A stretch of 64,000 nucleotides of DNA from Thalassolituus maritimus (GTDB taxonomy: Bacteria; Pseudomonadota; Gammaproteobacteria; Pseudomonadales; Oceanobacteraceae), in contig NZ_FTOH01000011.1 of assembly GCF_900156675.1 (NCBI RefSeq), positions 1-64,000 of the forward strand. Direction: 5' to 3'. The position numbers and the translations under genes were made by a program. How positions within the stretch are numbered: the stretch's first letter is position 1; each line of letters opens with the position of its first letter. Below the pieces are notes generated by a model, which saw only the letters and a program-made list of their open reading frames with translations, did no database searches and was not told the origin of the DNA. Below, in pieces: positions 35,311 through 43,890 of the stretch.

Positions 35311-35658
35311 ATGAAAACACTCATCACCGAACAACAACGCACCCAACTGCTGGCGAACGGCCAGGCCCACGCCGAGGGTCGGGACATCGATCCGCCGCCA
35401 GTGGTCAAGCTGTTCACGCCGGATGCCCAGGCCACCTGGCTGCTGACGGAACTCGATCCCGAGGACGGCGATACCGCCTTCGGCCTGTGCGACCTGGGGC
35501 TGGGCATGCCGGAGCTGGGCAGTGTGCGTCTCTCCGAATTGTCCACCATCCGCGGTCCGCTGGGCTTGCCGGTGGAACGCGACCTGTATTTCATATCCAG
35601 GCGCACGCTCTCCGAGTACGCGGCGCTGGCCCGCGACAACGGGTCGATCCTGGATTGA
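35311..35658 (+). CDS. DUF2958 family protein
   Basis: A 115-residue protein with the DUF2958 hallmark stretch PPVVKLFTPDAQATWLLTELDPEDGDTAFGLCDLGLGMPELG and a C-terminal GLPVERDLYF. The family is restricted to ICEs and plasmids and has no known activity. An AGAGGAAGCG site lies before the ATG. A 7-bp stem (TGCCAGC/GCTGGCA) follows the stop. Confidence 0.9.
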   Translation: MKTLITEQQRTQLLANGQAHAEGRDIDPPPVVKLFTPDAQATWLLTELDPEDGDTAFGLCDLGLGMPELGSVRLSELSTIRGPLGLPVERDLYFISRRTLSEYAALARDNGSILD

Positions 35659-36028
35659 TCGGCCCTGCCAGCTCGCCATCGCGGGCTGGCAACAGCACTG
35701 CCTTGATGGATTTTTTGTGACTTTTTCGGTCTGACGCCAGACCTCAGGCGCAACACTTCATATTGTTGCTCCAGCAGAGTGCAGCCAAGACGAAAAGAGT
35801 CAGGATGTTTGTGGCGAGATGGGGCAGGGTATCCGGTGCTGCGCGGAAAAGGGTTTCGCGCAGCCGTCGCATTCGAACGATCCGCTCAATTCCTCGGAGC
35901 CAATCGGACTTGACGCGCGCCCTTAGCGAAGCAGGCAAGATGATACGCCGATAACGCCGTAGCTCCCACCGACTGAACCGCCGACTTCGCGCGACGTGTC
36001 CCGCTGAATGACAGGGAGGAGCCGCGTC
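35659..36028. other. Gene-free stretch before the DUF2285 gene
   Basis: A TGCCAGC/GCTGGCA stem-loop (35666-35691) lies 7 bases after the DUF2958 stop, with a T6 tract about 20 bases further, making a weak terminator. No convincing gene is seen in the remaining 300 bases. A strong GGAGG at 36,015-36,019 serves the next gene. Confidence 0.4.
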
Positions 36029-36799
36029 GTGGCCAAGTCCGGCGAGCACTGGCACCCTGGTGCCGCCTATCTCTACGTCCTGCATCTTGATGGGCCGGCA
36101 CTGGCCTGGGAGTACCTGCGCCGTCACCCCGACTACCGACGCGACTGGTCGGGCCGCCACCATCATGCCGATGCGGCGGCACATTGGGGGCTGCGCCTGT
36201 TGGAAGATCCTGCCTTGGATGCGCGGGACGCACAGCCTGTATGGTGTCCCGATCACGCCGGTATGATCCAGCTCCATCCCGATCTTGATTCCCCGCCCGG
36301 CGCCGAGGGCTTCGGTCTGTGGCGGCTTCCCGGGCGCAAGCGCCTGGTCCACGACGGGCGTCGATTGTGGTTGGCTTCACGCTGGGCCGGCAGTTGTCTG
36401 CGCCTGGCTATTGCACCCGGCCTGCGGGAGGGCATGGCCTACGTTTGCGCGACGCGCGCCTCGGCATGCCGCACCCTGGCCAACGAAGCCGAAAAATTGG
36501 TGGCCGGAGCGGTGACGAACGCGGTGGCCTGTGCACGTCCCTCGGCGACCGAACTGCTGGAGCTTCACACCCTGCAGGCCCTGGACGGTGTTCTGGCAGG
36601 CGCGTCCCTACGCGCCGTGGCCGCTGTACTTTTTGGTGCGGCCACCGTTGCCCGTGAATGGCATGCTGACAGTGCCCTCCGTGCCCGGGTGCGCCGGCTG
36701 GTGCGTCGCGGCCGTGGCCTGATGCGGGGCGGCTACCGCAAGCTGGTATCGCCTTCCCTTGAAGGGGGACGTTCCGGTTTACCCACAGATCGTCCCTGA
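36029..36799 (+). CDS. DUF6499/DUF2285 transcriptional activator-like protein
   Basis: A 256-residue protein. The N-terminal ALAWEYLRRHPDYRRDW matches DUF6499, and the C-terminal third (ELLELHTLQALDGVLAGASLRAVAAVLFGAATVAREWHADSALRARVRRLVRRGRGLM) matches the DUF2285 HTH-like domain. The same pair forms FseA, the activator of excision in ICEMlSymR7A. The GTG at 36029 is chosen because GGAGG lies 9 bases upstream; ATG 36008 overlaps that site. The excisionase-like gene follows, fitting a role in controlling excision (inference). Confidence 0.82.
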   Translation: MAKSGEHWHPGAAYLYVLHLDGPALAWEYLRRHPDYRRDWSGRHHHADAAAHWGLRLLEDPALDARDAQPVWCPDHAGMIQLHPDLDSPPGAEGFGLWRLPGRKRLVHDGRRLWLASRWAGSCLRLAIAPGLREGMAYVCATRASACRTLANEAEKLVAGAVTNAVACARPSATELLELHTLQALDGVLAGASLRAVAAVLFGAATVAREWHADSALRARVRRLVRRGRGLMRGGYRKLVSPSLEGGRSGLPTDRP

Positions 36800-36867
36800 G
36801 CAGGGAATCCCGCTTTCCCCAGACTGTCTCTATCCGGCCACAACAACGTGGCCATCGACCAAGACCG

Positions 36868-37173
36868 ATGGAGAACCCTGTCGTGAGACCCACGCCACTG
36901 CGGCCTTCCGCCGCTCCCGCTGCCACGCAACAAGCCGTTCCTCCTTCCCGCTATCTCACCAACGATGAGGCGGCGGACTATCTTCGCCTGTCACCACGGA
37001 CGCTGGAAAAACAGCGCGTCATTGGCGGCGGCCCGCGATTTCGCAAATTCGGCCGTCGGGTCATGTACGCGGTGAATGACCTGGATGCCTGGGCCGACGC
37101 CCGCAGCTACGAGGCGACCTGTGATCCCGAGTATATCGAACGCCACGCCGGCGACAGCCGCCATGAACGCTGA
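36868..37173 (+). CDS. Excisionase-like HTH protein (AlpA/RdfS type)
   Basis: A 101-residue protein: after a Pro/Ala-rich arm it has YLTNDEAADYLRLSPRTLEKQRVIGGGPRFRKFGRRVMYAVNDLDAWA, a classic MerR-like winged HTH of recombination directionality factors. Its position between a DUF2285 activator and repA matches rdfS/xis in related ICEs. It would bend the att site to favour excision. A GGCCAC/GTGGCC stem (36836-36853) precedes the start, and a hypothetical later start at GTG 36883 is possible. Confidence 0.8.
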   Translation: MENPVVRPTPLRPSAAPAATQQAVPPSRYLTNDEAADYLRLSPRTLEKQRVIGGGPRFRKFGRRVMYAVNDLDAWADARSYEATCDPEYIERHAGDSRHER

Positions 37174-37187
37174 AGGTACGTCCACCC

Positions 37188-38027
37188 ATGGTTCTCTCCA
37201 AAAGCCCGGGCAATGGGCGGGAACAGCTCGATCTGTTCCGTGCCCTGCCGGGAGAGATGGCGGTCCGCGACACCCAGGACCTGATGGCCTATCCGTTCTT
37301 TTCGCTGGCCAAGTCGCGGCGCACAGTGCCCATCGATTTTCAATCCGGGCCGGTTACCGTGCGGGTGGAGGGCACAGGAGCGCACGGTATCGCCACCATC
37401 TGGGATGCCGATATCCTGATCTGGGCGGCCAGCCAGATTGTCGAGGCCTGCGATGCAGGTATCCGGCCATCGCGACGAATGCGCGCCACACCCTACGAGA
37501 TCCTGCGCTTTATCGGACGGGGTACATCGCGGCGCGACTACCAACGCCTCAGGGCCGCCCTGGATCGCCTGCAATCCACCACGGTGGCCACCTCCATCCG
37601 CGAGACCACCGGGCGGCGCCTGCACCGCTTCTCGTGGATCAACGAATGGAAGGAGTGCGCGGATGTCCAAGGGCGACCGCTTGGCATCGAACTGATCCTG
37701 GCGGACTGGTTCTTCGCCGGGGTGCTGGACGAGGCCCTGGTGCTCACTATCGACCCGGCGTATTTCCGGCTGACCGGCGGTATCGAGCGCTGGCTGTACC
37801 GCCTGGTGCGCAAGCACGGCGGCCGGCAACCCGAGGGGTGGCGATTCGATTTCCCGTACCTCCACCGCAAGTCGGGCAGCCTGGCCCGACCCAGCGACTT
37901 CGCCTGCGACCTGCGCGCCCTGGTGGCCCGGCAGTCGCTGCCGGGGTACGTGCTGTCCATCGAACGCCGACCCGGTTCGCCGGACATCTTGGTGTTTCGG
38001 CCCGTGCCGCGCATGACACGTTGGTAA
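37188..38027 (+). CDS. repA: Replication initiator protein RepA
   Basis: A 279-residue replication initiator of the type carried by Tn4371-like ICEs and broad-host plasmids. It begins with a short linker, then DLMAYPFFSLAKSRRTVPIDF and GIATIWDADILIWAASQIVEA. Twin winged-helix domains follow (TPYEILRFIGRGTSRRDYQRLRAALDRLQSTTVAT and later LYRLVRKHGGRQPEGWRFDFPYLHRKSGS). Three 18-bp iterons and an AT-rich stretch lie immediately downstream. It probably drives rolling or theta replication of the excised circle. Confidence 0.88.
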   Translation: MVLSKSPGNGREQLDLFRALPGEMAVRDTQDLMAYPFFSLAKSRRTVPIDFQSGPVTVRVEGTGAHGIATIWDADILIWAASQIVEACDAGIRPSRRMRATPYEILRFIGRGTSRRDYQRLRAALDRLQSTTVATSIRETTGRRLHRFSWINEWKECADVQGRPLGIELILADWFFAGVLDEALVLTIDPAYFRLTGGIERWLYRLVRKHGGRQPEGWRFDFPYLHRKSGSLARPSDFACDLRALVARQSLPGYVLSIERRPGSPDILVFRPVPRMTRW

Positions 38028-38050
38028 CTGCGGGACAAGCTGTGAATGGG

Positions 38051-38225
38051 CTCGTGCTATCGGGCGCAGTGGCCTTCGTGCTATCAGGCGCAAGCGACTC
38101 GTGCCATCAGGCGTACGCATTCGCCGTCAGCTCAATGACCACGCGGCGTGCGCTTCTCTCTAACGTATTACCTAACAATCAATATCTTTATTTAACATTT
38201 ACTTACCCCTTGGGGCGGTGGATAA
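38051..38225. other. Putative iteron-type replication origin
   Basis: Three 18-bp direct repeats occur at 38051-38068 (CTCGTGCTATCGGGCGCA), 38075-38092 (TTCGTGCTATCAGGCGCA) and 38098-38115 (CTCGTGCCATCAGGCGTA). Spacing is 24 and 23 bases, about two helical turns. An AT-rich block (about 38,168-38,207) and a sequence one base off a DnaA box (GGTGGATAA, 38217-38225) follow. The layout after repA matches iteron origins. Confidence 0.65.
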
Positions 38226-38274
38226 GTCGAACGGGGTTCTTCAAACGATGTGATGCATCGGGGACGGTCGCACC

Positions 38275-38913
38275 ATGATCATCGCCCTGCTCAACCAAAA
38301 GGGCGGTGTCGGTAAGACCACGCTCGCCACCCATATCGCCGGGGAGCTCGCCTTGCGCGGTCAACAGGTCATCTTGCTGGATGCCGACCCCCAAGGCTCC
38401 GCCCTGGACTGGACGCAGCGGCGCAGCCAGCAAGGACTGCCCCGTTTATTCAGCGCGGTGGGGCTCCCCCGGGAAACCCTGCACCAGGAGGCGCCGGAGC
38501 TTGCCCGGCGTTGCGATCACATCGTTATCGATGGCCCGCCCCGCATTGCCGCCATTGCCCGTTCCGCGCTGATGGCGGCAGAGCAGGTGCTGATCCCGGT
38601 GCAACCCAGTCCCTACGATCTGTGGGCCAGTGGTGAGATGGTGGCACTGATCCGTGAGGCGCAGGTGTTCCGGCCACACTTGTCCGCGGCCTTTGTGATC
38701 AACCGGCGCGTGGTTCGTACGGTGATAGGCCGCGAAGCCCGTGGCACTTTGGGTGAACAACCTTTCCCCGCACTGGCCTCCGAGGTGTGCCAGCGTATTG
38801 TCTTTGCCGACAGTGTGGCGGCAGGTCGCCTGGCCCGCGAGACCGCACCGGACAGTATGGCGGCGCGCGAGATTGGTGCTCTGGCCGATGAACTGCTGCG
38901 GAGGGTGCCATGA
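38275..38913 (+). CDS. parA: ParA-family partition ATPase
   Basis: A 212-residue ParA ATPase with deviant Walker A (NQKGGVGKTTLATHIAGELA, start of protein), a switch region LLDADPQGSALDWTQ and VIDGPPRIAAIARSAL. It is the short form without an N-terminal HTH, as in Tn4371-family elements, and would stabilise the replicating element. It overlaps the next gene by 4 bases in a run of coupled genes continuing to traF. Confidence 0.92.
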   Translation: MIIALLNQKGGVGKTTLATHIAGELALRGQQVILLDADPQGSALDWTQRRSQQGLPRLFSAVGLPRETLHQEAPELARRCDHIVIDGPPRIAAIARSALMAAEQVLIPVQPSPYDLWASGEMVALIREAQVFRPHLSAAFVINRRVVRTVIGREARGTLGEQPFPALASEVCQRIVFADSVAAGRLARETAPDSMAAREIGALADELLRRVP

Positions 38914-39161
38914 GTGGAAAATGCGGCAAACGCGTTGCCATCGGCGCACGTCCTCCGACCGATCCCAATGCCGAAGCCTGGATACGCCAGGGCGATGCCA
39001 ACGCCGTGCAAAAGGGAGAGCTCTACACCGCCCGGCTGACACTGGATGTGACGCCGGCGATGCGCGCCCGTATCAAGGTGTCGGCCTTCACCCGGAACAC
39101 CACGGTGGCGGAATTGCTGCGCGCATTGCTGGAGCGCGAGTTTCCAGAGGAGGGCGCATGA
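38910..39161 (+). CDS. Small partition-type protein (ParB/ribbon-helix-helix-like)
   Basis: An 83-residue protein. The second half (YTARLTLDVTPAMRARIKVSAFTRNTTVAELLRALLEREF) fits a ribbon-helix-helix fold (short strand, then two helices), and the N terminus is basic and flexible. Overlap with parA by 4 bases suggests it is the DNA-binding partner that recognises the centromere-like site. The annotation depends largely on position. Confidence 0.75.
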   Translation: MSGKCGKRVAIGARPPTDPNAEAWIRQGDANAVQKGELYTARLTLDVTPAMRARIKVSAFTRNTTVAELLRALLEREFPEEGA

Positions 39162-39691
39162 TGTTGGACGAATTACCAACGAACAGCTTGCCGTTGATGC
39201 CGCCTCCGGCATTCACCGCGCCAAATGACGACGCACCCATGACCCGTGTCTCGCTGCTCTACATCGAGCAACGTATCAACTTGTACCTGCGCTTTGGTTG
39301 CCCGCTGCGGGTGTACCAGATCGACCGCTGGCGACGCTGCGCGGTGTTTCCCCCGGCGCAACTGTTTTGTCGCATTCGTTGGGAGTCGAACGATTACGGC
39401 ACCACACGTTGGCAACTGATGGTCCTGCAAAGCGGTCGACCGGAAGAGGGTATGCAGCGGGTGCGCGGTGTGCGTCCCGGTGCCCACATCCTGTTGAACG
39501 TCGAGGGTGAGCGAAATGTGCGTGTCGTCTTGTCACAGATCGATGCCATTGAGGCGCAGAGTATTGAGCCTGCTGATGTCTCTCCGACGTATTGGCGCTT
39601 GTTGAGTAATCGCCTCGCCGCACGAGAGCCGCTACCCGATTACGACGCCGACCGCCATGCAGCCTGGTTGGCGGGGAGGGTGCTGCAATGA
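39158..39691 (+). CDS. DUF2840 family protein
   Basis: A 177-residue protein with the DUF2840 signature: VSLLYIEQRINLYLRFGCPL, then VYQIDRWRRCAVFPPAQLFCRIRWESNDYGTTRWQLMVLQ. It is found only in ICE/plasmid backbones between parAB and traF. Function is unknown. It overlaps both neighbours by 4 bases. Another ATG directly follows the first, so either 39158 or 39161 may be used. Confidence 0.87.
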   Translation: MMLDELPTNSLPLMPPPAFTAPNDDAPMTRVSLLYIEQRINLYLRFGCPLRVYQIDRWRRCAVFPPAQLFCRIRWESNDYGTTRWQLMVLQSGRPEEGMQRVRGVRPGAHILLNVEGERNVRVVLSQIDAIEAQSIEPADVSPTYWRLLSNRLAAREPLPDYDADRHAAWLAGRVLQ

Positions 39692-40242
39692 CACTGAGAA
39701 CTACGGTGTACTCCCGTTCACGTCGCTTGGCGTGTGTCACTGTTCCGGTACTAATGGCAGCCGGTTTGGTCGCACTGGTCTGGGCGGCATTCACGCCGTT
39801 AAAAGCGCGGGTTGTCTACAACGCCTCTGACAGTGTGCCGATCGGCTGGTATCACATAACACCGCTTGGTACGGACGTAAATACGATACCGGTGGACAGC
39901 ATTGTGTTGGTAAATTTACCTGATGACATTGCGGCCTTGGCAGATCAACGTGGGTACTTGCCTCTGGATGTCCCGCTGCTGAAACGTGTCGGTGCGGTAG
40001 CACCACAAAATGTCTGCATTGAGGGTGGCCGCGCGCGCATAGATGGCGTAACGGTGGCCCATGTGTTGCTCATTGATGCACAGACACGTCCACTGCCTTC
40101 CTGGACGCAATGCCGTCAGCTTGTTGAAGGCGAACTGTTCCTGCTCAGCACCACCAATCCGGCCTCCTTCGATAGCCGCTATTTTGGTCCGATCGATAGG
40201 GCAAACGTGATCGGTGTGGCGCAACGGTTGGACTTGGAGTGA
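39688..40242 (+). CDS. traF: Conjugative transfer signal peptidase TraF
   Basis: A 184-residue S26-family peptidase with one N-terminal membrane anchor (VTVPVLMAAGLVALVWAAF). The catalytic serine lies in YNASDSVPIGWY and the lysine in PLLKRVGAVA; a C-terminal SFDSRYFGPI matches the last conserved box. TraF cyclises TrbC-type pilin. It overlaps DUF2840 by 4 bases. Since no trb pilin genes are seen in the window, its substrate may be encoded elsewhere or lost. Confidence 0.88.
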   Translation: MTLRTTVYSRSRRLACVTVPVLMAAGLVALVWAAFTPLKARVVYNASDSVPIGWYHITPLGTDVNTIPVDSIVLVNLPDDIAALADQRGYLPLDVPLLKRVGAVAPQNVCIEGGRARIDGVTVAHVLLIDAQTRPLPSWTQCRQLVEGELFLLSTTNPASFDSRYFGPIDRANVIGVAQRLDLE

Positions 40243-40651
40243 TTGTTGTGAATGTTCACAGGGTTCAGTTAATCACCGTGCACGTTTCGTGTTCCTGCCG
40301 TTGCCGTACCGGTGCATTGGTACCGTACGGAATGCGGCAGTCCCCTGTGCAGATATCTTGCCCCGAGCGTCCTCCACCGTTGGTGGGGCCGACGCTCGCC
40401 GGCGACCGGCTGTCACACATTGCAGCGTCGCCGGGGTATCGCATTCCCGAGCTTTCAGGGCGGGGAAAGATGCAGGGCAAGATAAAAGTTCGCGGCACCT
40501 TGGCTCGCGAAAAGGCAGTCTGCACATGGGGTGGGCGCGGCACGCGCCTGGAGTGTGTAGCGTGCCGTGAAAAGCGCCGATGCCGCGTCCGCACTGATAT
40601 AGCCGCGTGTCATTTGCGCCCCCTATTGCTGGAGTTCGCTGGAGGTTCCCC
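40243..40651. other. traF-relaxase intergenic region, possible oriT
   Basis: No convincing gene is seen. A TGTGAA/TTCACA palindrome lies at 40247-40260. A compound hairpin has arms GAGCGTC (40365-40371) and GACGCTC (40391-40397) around CCACC/GGTGG. Inverted repeats just upstream of a relaxase gene are the usual setting of an origin of transfer, but no nic consensus was recognised. GGAGG precedes the relaxase start. Confidence 0.35.
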
Positions 40652-42601
40652 ATGAGCCGACGCCGCAATGACGAGGGCGAGAAGTTCAAGGTCAGGCCCG
40701 GCGCACCGAAAAATCGCGGCCAAACCTTTATCAACTCGGTCATTAGGCAAGCCAATAAGGCGGGATCCCGAGCCCGCAAGGCAGGAGGCCGTCCCGGGGC
40801 GCGACTGGGCCGTGGCCATGTTGCCGCCCGCTTTGCCGGCCAGTCCCTGGCGCCCAATGCCCGGCGCGTCACCATCAAGACCCGGCTGGTGAACCTCTCC
40901 AAAGCGGGGAAGCGTTCCACCATCACTCATCTGCGCTATATCGAGCGTGAAGGCGTGGGCCGTGACGGGCAACAGGGCAGAGCCTACAGTGCCCTGAGTG
41001 ACGATACCGACCTCGCCGACTTCGAGCAGCGCGGCCGCAGGGATCGCCATCAGTTCCGCTTTATTGTTTCACCCGAGGATGCGGCGGAGCTGGAAGACCT
41101 GCACCGCTATACCCGCGACCTGATGCAACGCATGGAGCAGGATCTGGGTACGCAACTGGACTGGGTGGCGGTGGATCACTGGAACACTGACAACCCCCAT
41201 ACACATATCGTTTTAAGGGGGCTGGATGATGAGGGCAAAGACCTGATTATCTCGCGTGACTATATTGCCCACGGAATGCGACGACGCGCCTGTGAACTGG
41301 CCACCGATTGGCTGGGGCCGCGCACCGAGCTGGAGATCCAGCACAGTCTCCAACAGGAGGTCGAACAGGAACGCTGGACCGGCCTGGATCGCACCCTGAA
41401 GCGCGAGGCAGAGGACGGCCTGCTCGATATGCAAAAGCTTGCTGAGCCACACCTGAAACGTCAGCGCCTTTTATTGATTGGTCGCCTGCAGCGTTTGCAG
41501 CGCATGGGGCTGGCGAGCGAACGGCAGCCCGGTGGCTGGAGGCTCCATCCAGAAGCGGAGCGGACACTGCGAACCATGGGGGAGAGGGGCGATATCATCA
41601 GCACCATGCAGCGAGCCATGAGCGGAAGGCAACGCGAACTGGACGTGTTCGAACCGGGTGAGAATGAAAGACCCATTATCGGTCGTGTCGCGGCCAAGGG
41701 CCTCGCCGACGAATTGAATGACCGTGGCTATCTTGTGCTCGATGGCGTCGACGGCAAGGCCCATTACGTGGCGTTGCCTGCCAAGGTGGAACTGGGAGAG
41801 TTCCCTATGGATGCCGTGGTTGAAGCAACAGGTGTCGGCAAAGTCCGCGCCGCGGATCGAGATATTGCCGTACTGGCCGAGGAGGGTTTGTACCGTCTGG
41901 ACACTCACCGGATTCAGCGAAGTGGAACCATGAATAGTGGCGATACTGAAGAGGTTGTGACCTCCCATCGCCGCCGGCTGGAAGCCTTGCGCCGCGCTGG
42001 CATTGTGGAGCGCCTGGGCGACGACGTCTGGCGCGTACCGGCCGATCTACTGGAGCAGGGTCGCCAATATGATCGACAGCGCAGTGGTGGGATTGCCGTG
42101 ACCCTGAAATCCCACATTTCCATCGAGCGCCAAGCCCGGGCGATAGGTGCCACCTGGTTGGACCAGCAACTGATAGACGGGAGGAATGTCGGTGGTGGCC
42201 AGGGCTTCGCTGCCGAGGTCGGAAGCGCCCTACAACAGCGAGCTGATTTCCTGGTCGAAGAGGGCCTGGCGGAGAGGCGAGGCCGTCGTGTCATCCTTGC
42301 CCGCAACCTGCTGGCCACACTGCGCAACAAGGAATTGGCGAAAGTAGCGGAAGGCATCACGGCGGAAACCGGCCTGGAATTTCGACCGCCCGCCGATGGC
42401 GAACGAGTAAGCGGTATCTATCGCCGCAGCCTGATGCTCACCAGTGGCCGCTTCGCCATGCTGGACGATGGCATGGGATTCAGCCTGGTGCCCTGGAAAC
42501 CGGTGATCGAACAGCGGCTGGGGCATCAGGTCGCCGCGACGGTAAGTGGTGGTAGAGCTTCATGGGAAATTGGGTGGAAACGTGGATTATCTATAGGTTA
42601 G
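40652..42601 (+). CDS. DUF3363/VirD2-type relaxase
   Basis: A 649-residue conjugative relaxase. The N-terminal 250 residues hold THLRYIEREG, RHQFRFIVSPEDAAELEDL and the metal-binding histidines in DHWNTDNPHTHIVLRG (about residue 180). A DUF3363 region of tandem helical repeats makes up the rest. ATG 40652 follows GGAGG; upstream in-frame readings lack any match. In Tn4371-type ICEs traG and trb genes come next, but here unrelated DNA follows, so transfer would need helper functions. It is the last recognisable backbone gene. Confidence 0.9.
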   Translation: MSRRRNDEGEKFKVRPGAPKNRGQTFINSVIRQANKAGSRARKAGGRPGARLGRGHVAARFAGQSLAPNARRVTIKTRLVNLSKAGKRSTITHLRYIEREGVGRDGQQGRAYSALSDDTDLADFEQRGRRDRHQFRFIVSPEDAAELEDLHRYTRDLMQRMEQDLGTQLDWVAVDHWNTDNPHTHIVLRGLDDEGKDLIISRDYIAHGMRRRACELATDWLGPRTELEIQHSLQQEVEQERWTGLDRTLKREAEDGLLDMQKLAEPHLKRQRLLLIGRLQRLQRMGLASERQPGGWRLHPEAERTLRTMGERGDIISTMQRAMSGRQRELDVFEPGENERPIIGRVAAKGLADELNDRGYLVLDGVDGKAHYVALPAKVELGEFPMDAVVEATGVGKVRAADRDIAVLAEEGLYRLDTHRIQRSGTMNSGDTEEVVTSHRRRLEALRRAGIVERLGDDVWRVPADLLEQGRQYDRQRSGGIAVTLKSHISIERQARAIGATWLDQQLIDGRNVGGGQGFAAEVGSALQQRADFLVEEGLAERRGRRVILARNLLATLRNKELAKVAEGITAETGLEFRPPADGERVSGIYRRSLMLTSGRFAMLDDGMGFSLVPWKPVIEQRLGHQVAATVSGGRASWEIGWKRGLSIG

Positions 42602-42775
42602 CTGATCGGCAACTCGTAAAGGTTAGACAAAACGAGCAAGGGTAGACAATTTCATCAGTGTTCACTGAAAATAGCTTCCCGGCCAAAGTTTGTACAAAGC
42701 CACCCTCGGTTTCAAAGCCATTGTAACGTCAGAGTGGTGACCATGTAGGTTGCCGATTTAAGGAATAAGTGGGTT

Positions 42776-43432
42776 GTGAATATGAATGCCGTAATTTTTG
42801 ACATGGATGGTCTGTTGATCGATTCCGAGCCATTTTGGACTAAAGCCGAGAGAATGGTGTTTTCCTCGGTGGGCGTAGATTTATCAGATTCGCTTTGTGA
42901 AAAAACTGCATCCATGACGACTAGAGAGGTAACTGAATTTTGGTATGAACTGTTTCCATGGAAGCAAAAATCCATTGAAGCTGTTGAAAATGATGTCATT
43001 GACTGTGTTGACGAACTGATCAAAAAAGATGGTCGGCCGATGGCTGGTGTCATGGAGTTACTAGACGATTTCCATAAAAAACAGTACAGGATTGGCCTAT
43101 CCACGAACTCGCCTTTTCGATTGATTGCATCCGTGATGGAAAAGCTAGATATAGGGCATTATTTTCACAGCATCTCATCTTCTGAGCATGTCGAAAGTGG
43201 CAAGCCTGATCCGGCGGTATATCTGTCGACACTGACTAAGTTACAGGTCGATGCCAGTAAGTGCATTGCCTTTGAAGATTCGGTTTCCGGTGTGTTGGCG
43301 GCTAAGTCAGCAGGCATAAAGGCGGTTGTCGTGCCGCCGAGGCACGATTTTGATAATCCGAAATATGAGGTGGCGGATATAAAGCTACGAAGTCTTTCGG
43401 AGTTCAACCTTAATTGTTTGACGATGGCTTGA
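42776..43432 (+). CDS. HAD-superfamily sugar phosphatase (HxpB/YniC-like)
   Basis: A 218-residue subfamily IA HAD hydrolase. Motif I is FDMDGLLIDSEPFW with both catalytic aspartates, motif II STNS, motif III the lysine in ESGKPDP, and motif IV FEDSVSGVLAAK. The cap domain and overall match resemble E. coli YniC/HxpB, which dephosphorylates hexitol and 2-deoxyglucose phosphates. The start may be GTG 42776 or ATG 42782. It is AT-richer than the ICE genes before it and marks a new segment. Confidence 0.85.
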   Translation: MNMNAVIFDMDGLLIDSEPFWTKAERMVFSSVGVDLSDSLCEKTASMTTREVTEFWYELFPWKQKSIEAVENDVIDCVDELIKKDGRPMAGVMELLDDFHKKQYRIGLSTNSPFRLIASVMEKLDIGHYFHSISSSEHVESGKPDPAVYLSTLTKLQVDASKCIAFEDSVSGVLAAKSAGIKAVVVPPRHDFDNPKYEVADIKLRSLSEFNLNCLTMA

Positions 43433-43890
43433 TGTTTCTGAAATAACTTCCAGAGAATTGCTGTTCGCAAGTATTGCCATGCTCAATACACTAAGTTGCT
43501 AGAAGCAAACCCCCGCTCCTTAACTTTTCGTAGTCAATGGATATACCACCACCAAGGGTGCTTGGGTGGCGTTGTGTCAGTCGCATCTTGGATAAAGAGA
43601 GTGGCGAATAATATGAAAGCAGTCAGCAACAATAAGCCTTTAAGCCATGTTGGCAAGCGTTGTTTAGTCTGCGATTTTTGGGGATTCTCGTTATGCATCG
43701 TTCTTTCCCTGCGATGGATTAGCAGGCAAAGTCTGGTTGCATTTGGCCCTGTGGTATAGGAGCAGTTAGCGCATATTGTGCCAGTACACAGTGGTAAATA
43801 AATTTACTGTTATGCATAACAGATTGGGGCATTTCTGATGAAGGATAGTGCCTGCTGTACCGATGCAGCAGTGCACAACGTCGCCTTTGG
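43433..43890. other. Gene-free region with a perfect 16-bp palindrome
   Basis: No convincing gene is seen between the HAD gene and the convergent MocR gene. CTGTTATGCATAACAG (43807-43822) is a perfect palindrome and a possible protein-binding site; CTGCT ... AGCAG (about 43,851-43,870) could form a small hairpin. An 87-residue open frame at 43,496 shows no protein-like pattern. Confidence 0.4.

Noticed and set aside
35744-36352. 202-residue minus-strand open frame
   Set aside because: Its larger part is antisense to the DUF6499/DUF2285 gene; no ribosome binding site or domain.
37107-38120. 337-residue minus-strand open frame
   Set aside because: Antisense to repA and the iterons; no recognisable domain.
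37076-38278. 400-residue Pro/Gly/Arg-rich open frame
   Set aside because: High-GC overlap of repA in another frame, with composition typical of spurious reading; repA motifs are clear.
40273-40926. 217-residue minus-strand open frame
   Set aside because: Overlaps the relaxase start and the intergenic hairpins; low-complexity Arg/Ala composition.
43496-43759. 87-residue open frame after the HAD gene
   Set aside because: No ribosome binding site, no domain, and a residue pattern unlike a folded protein.
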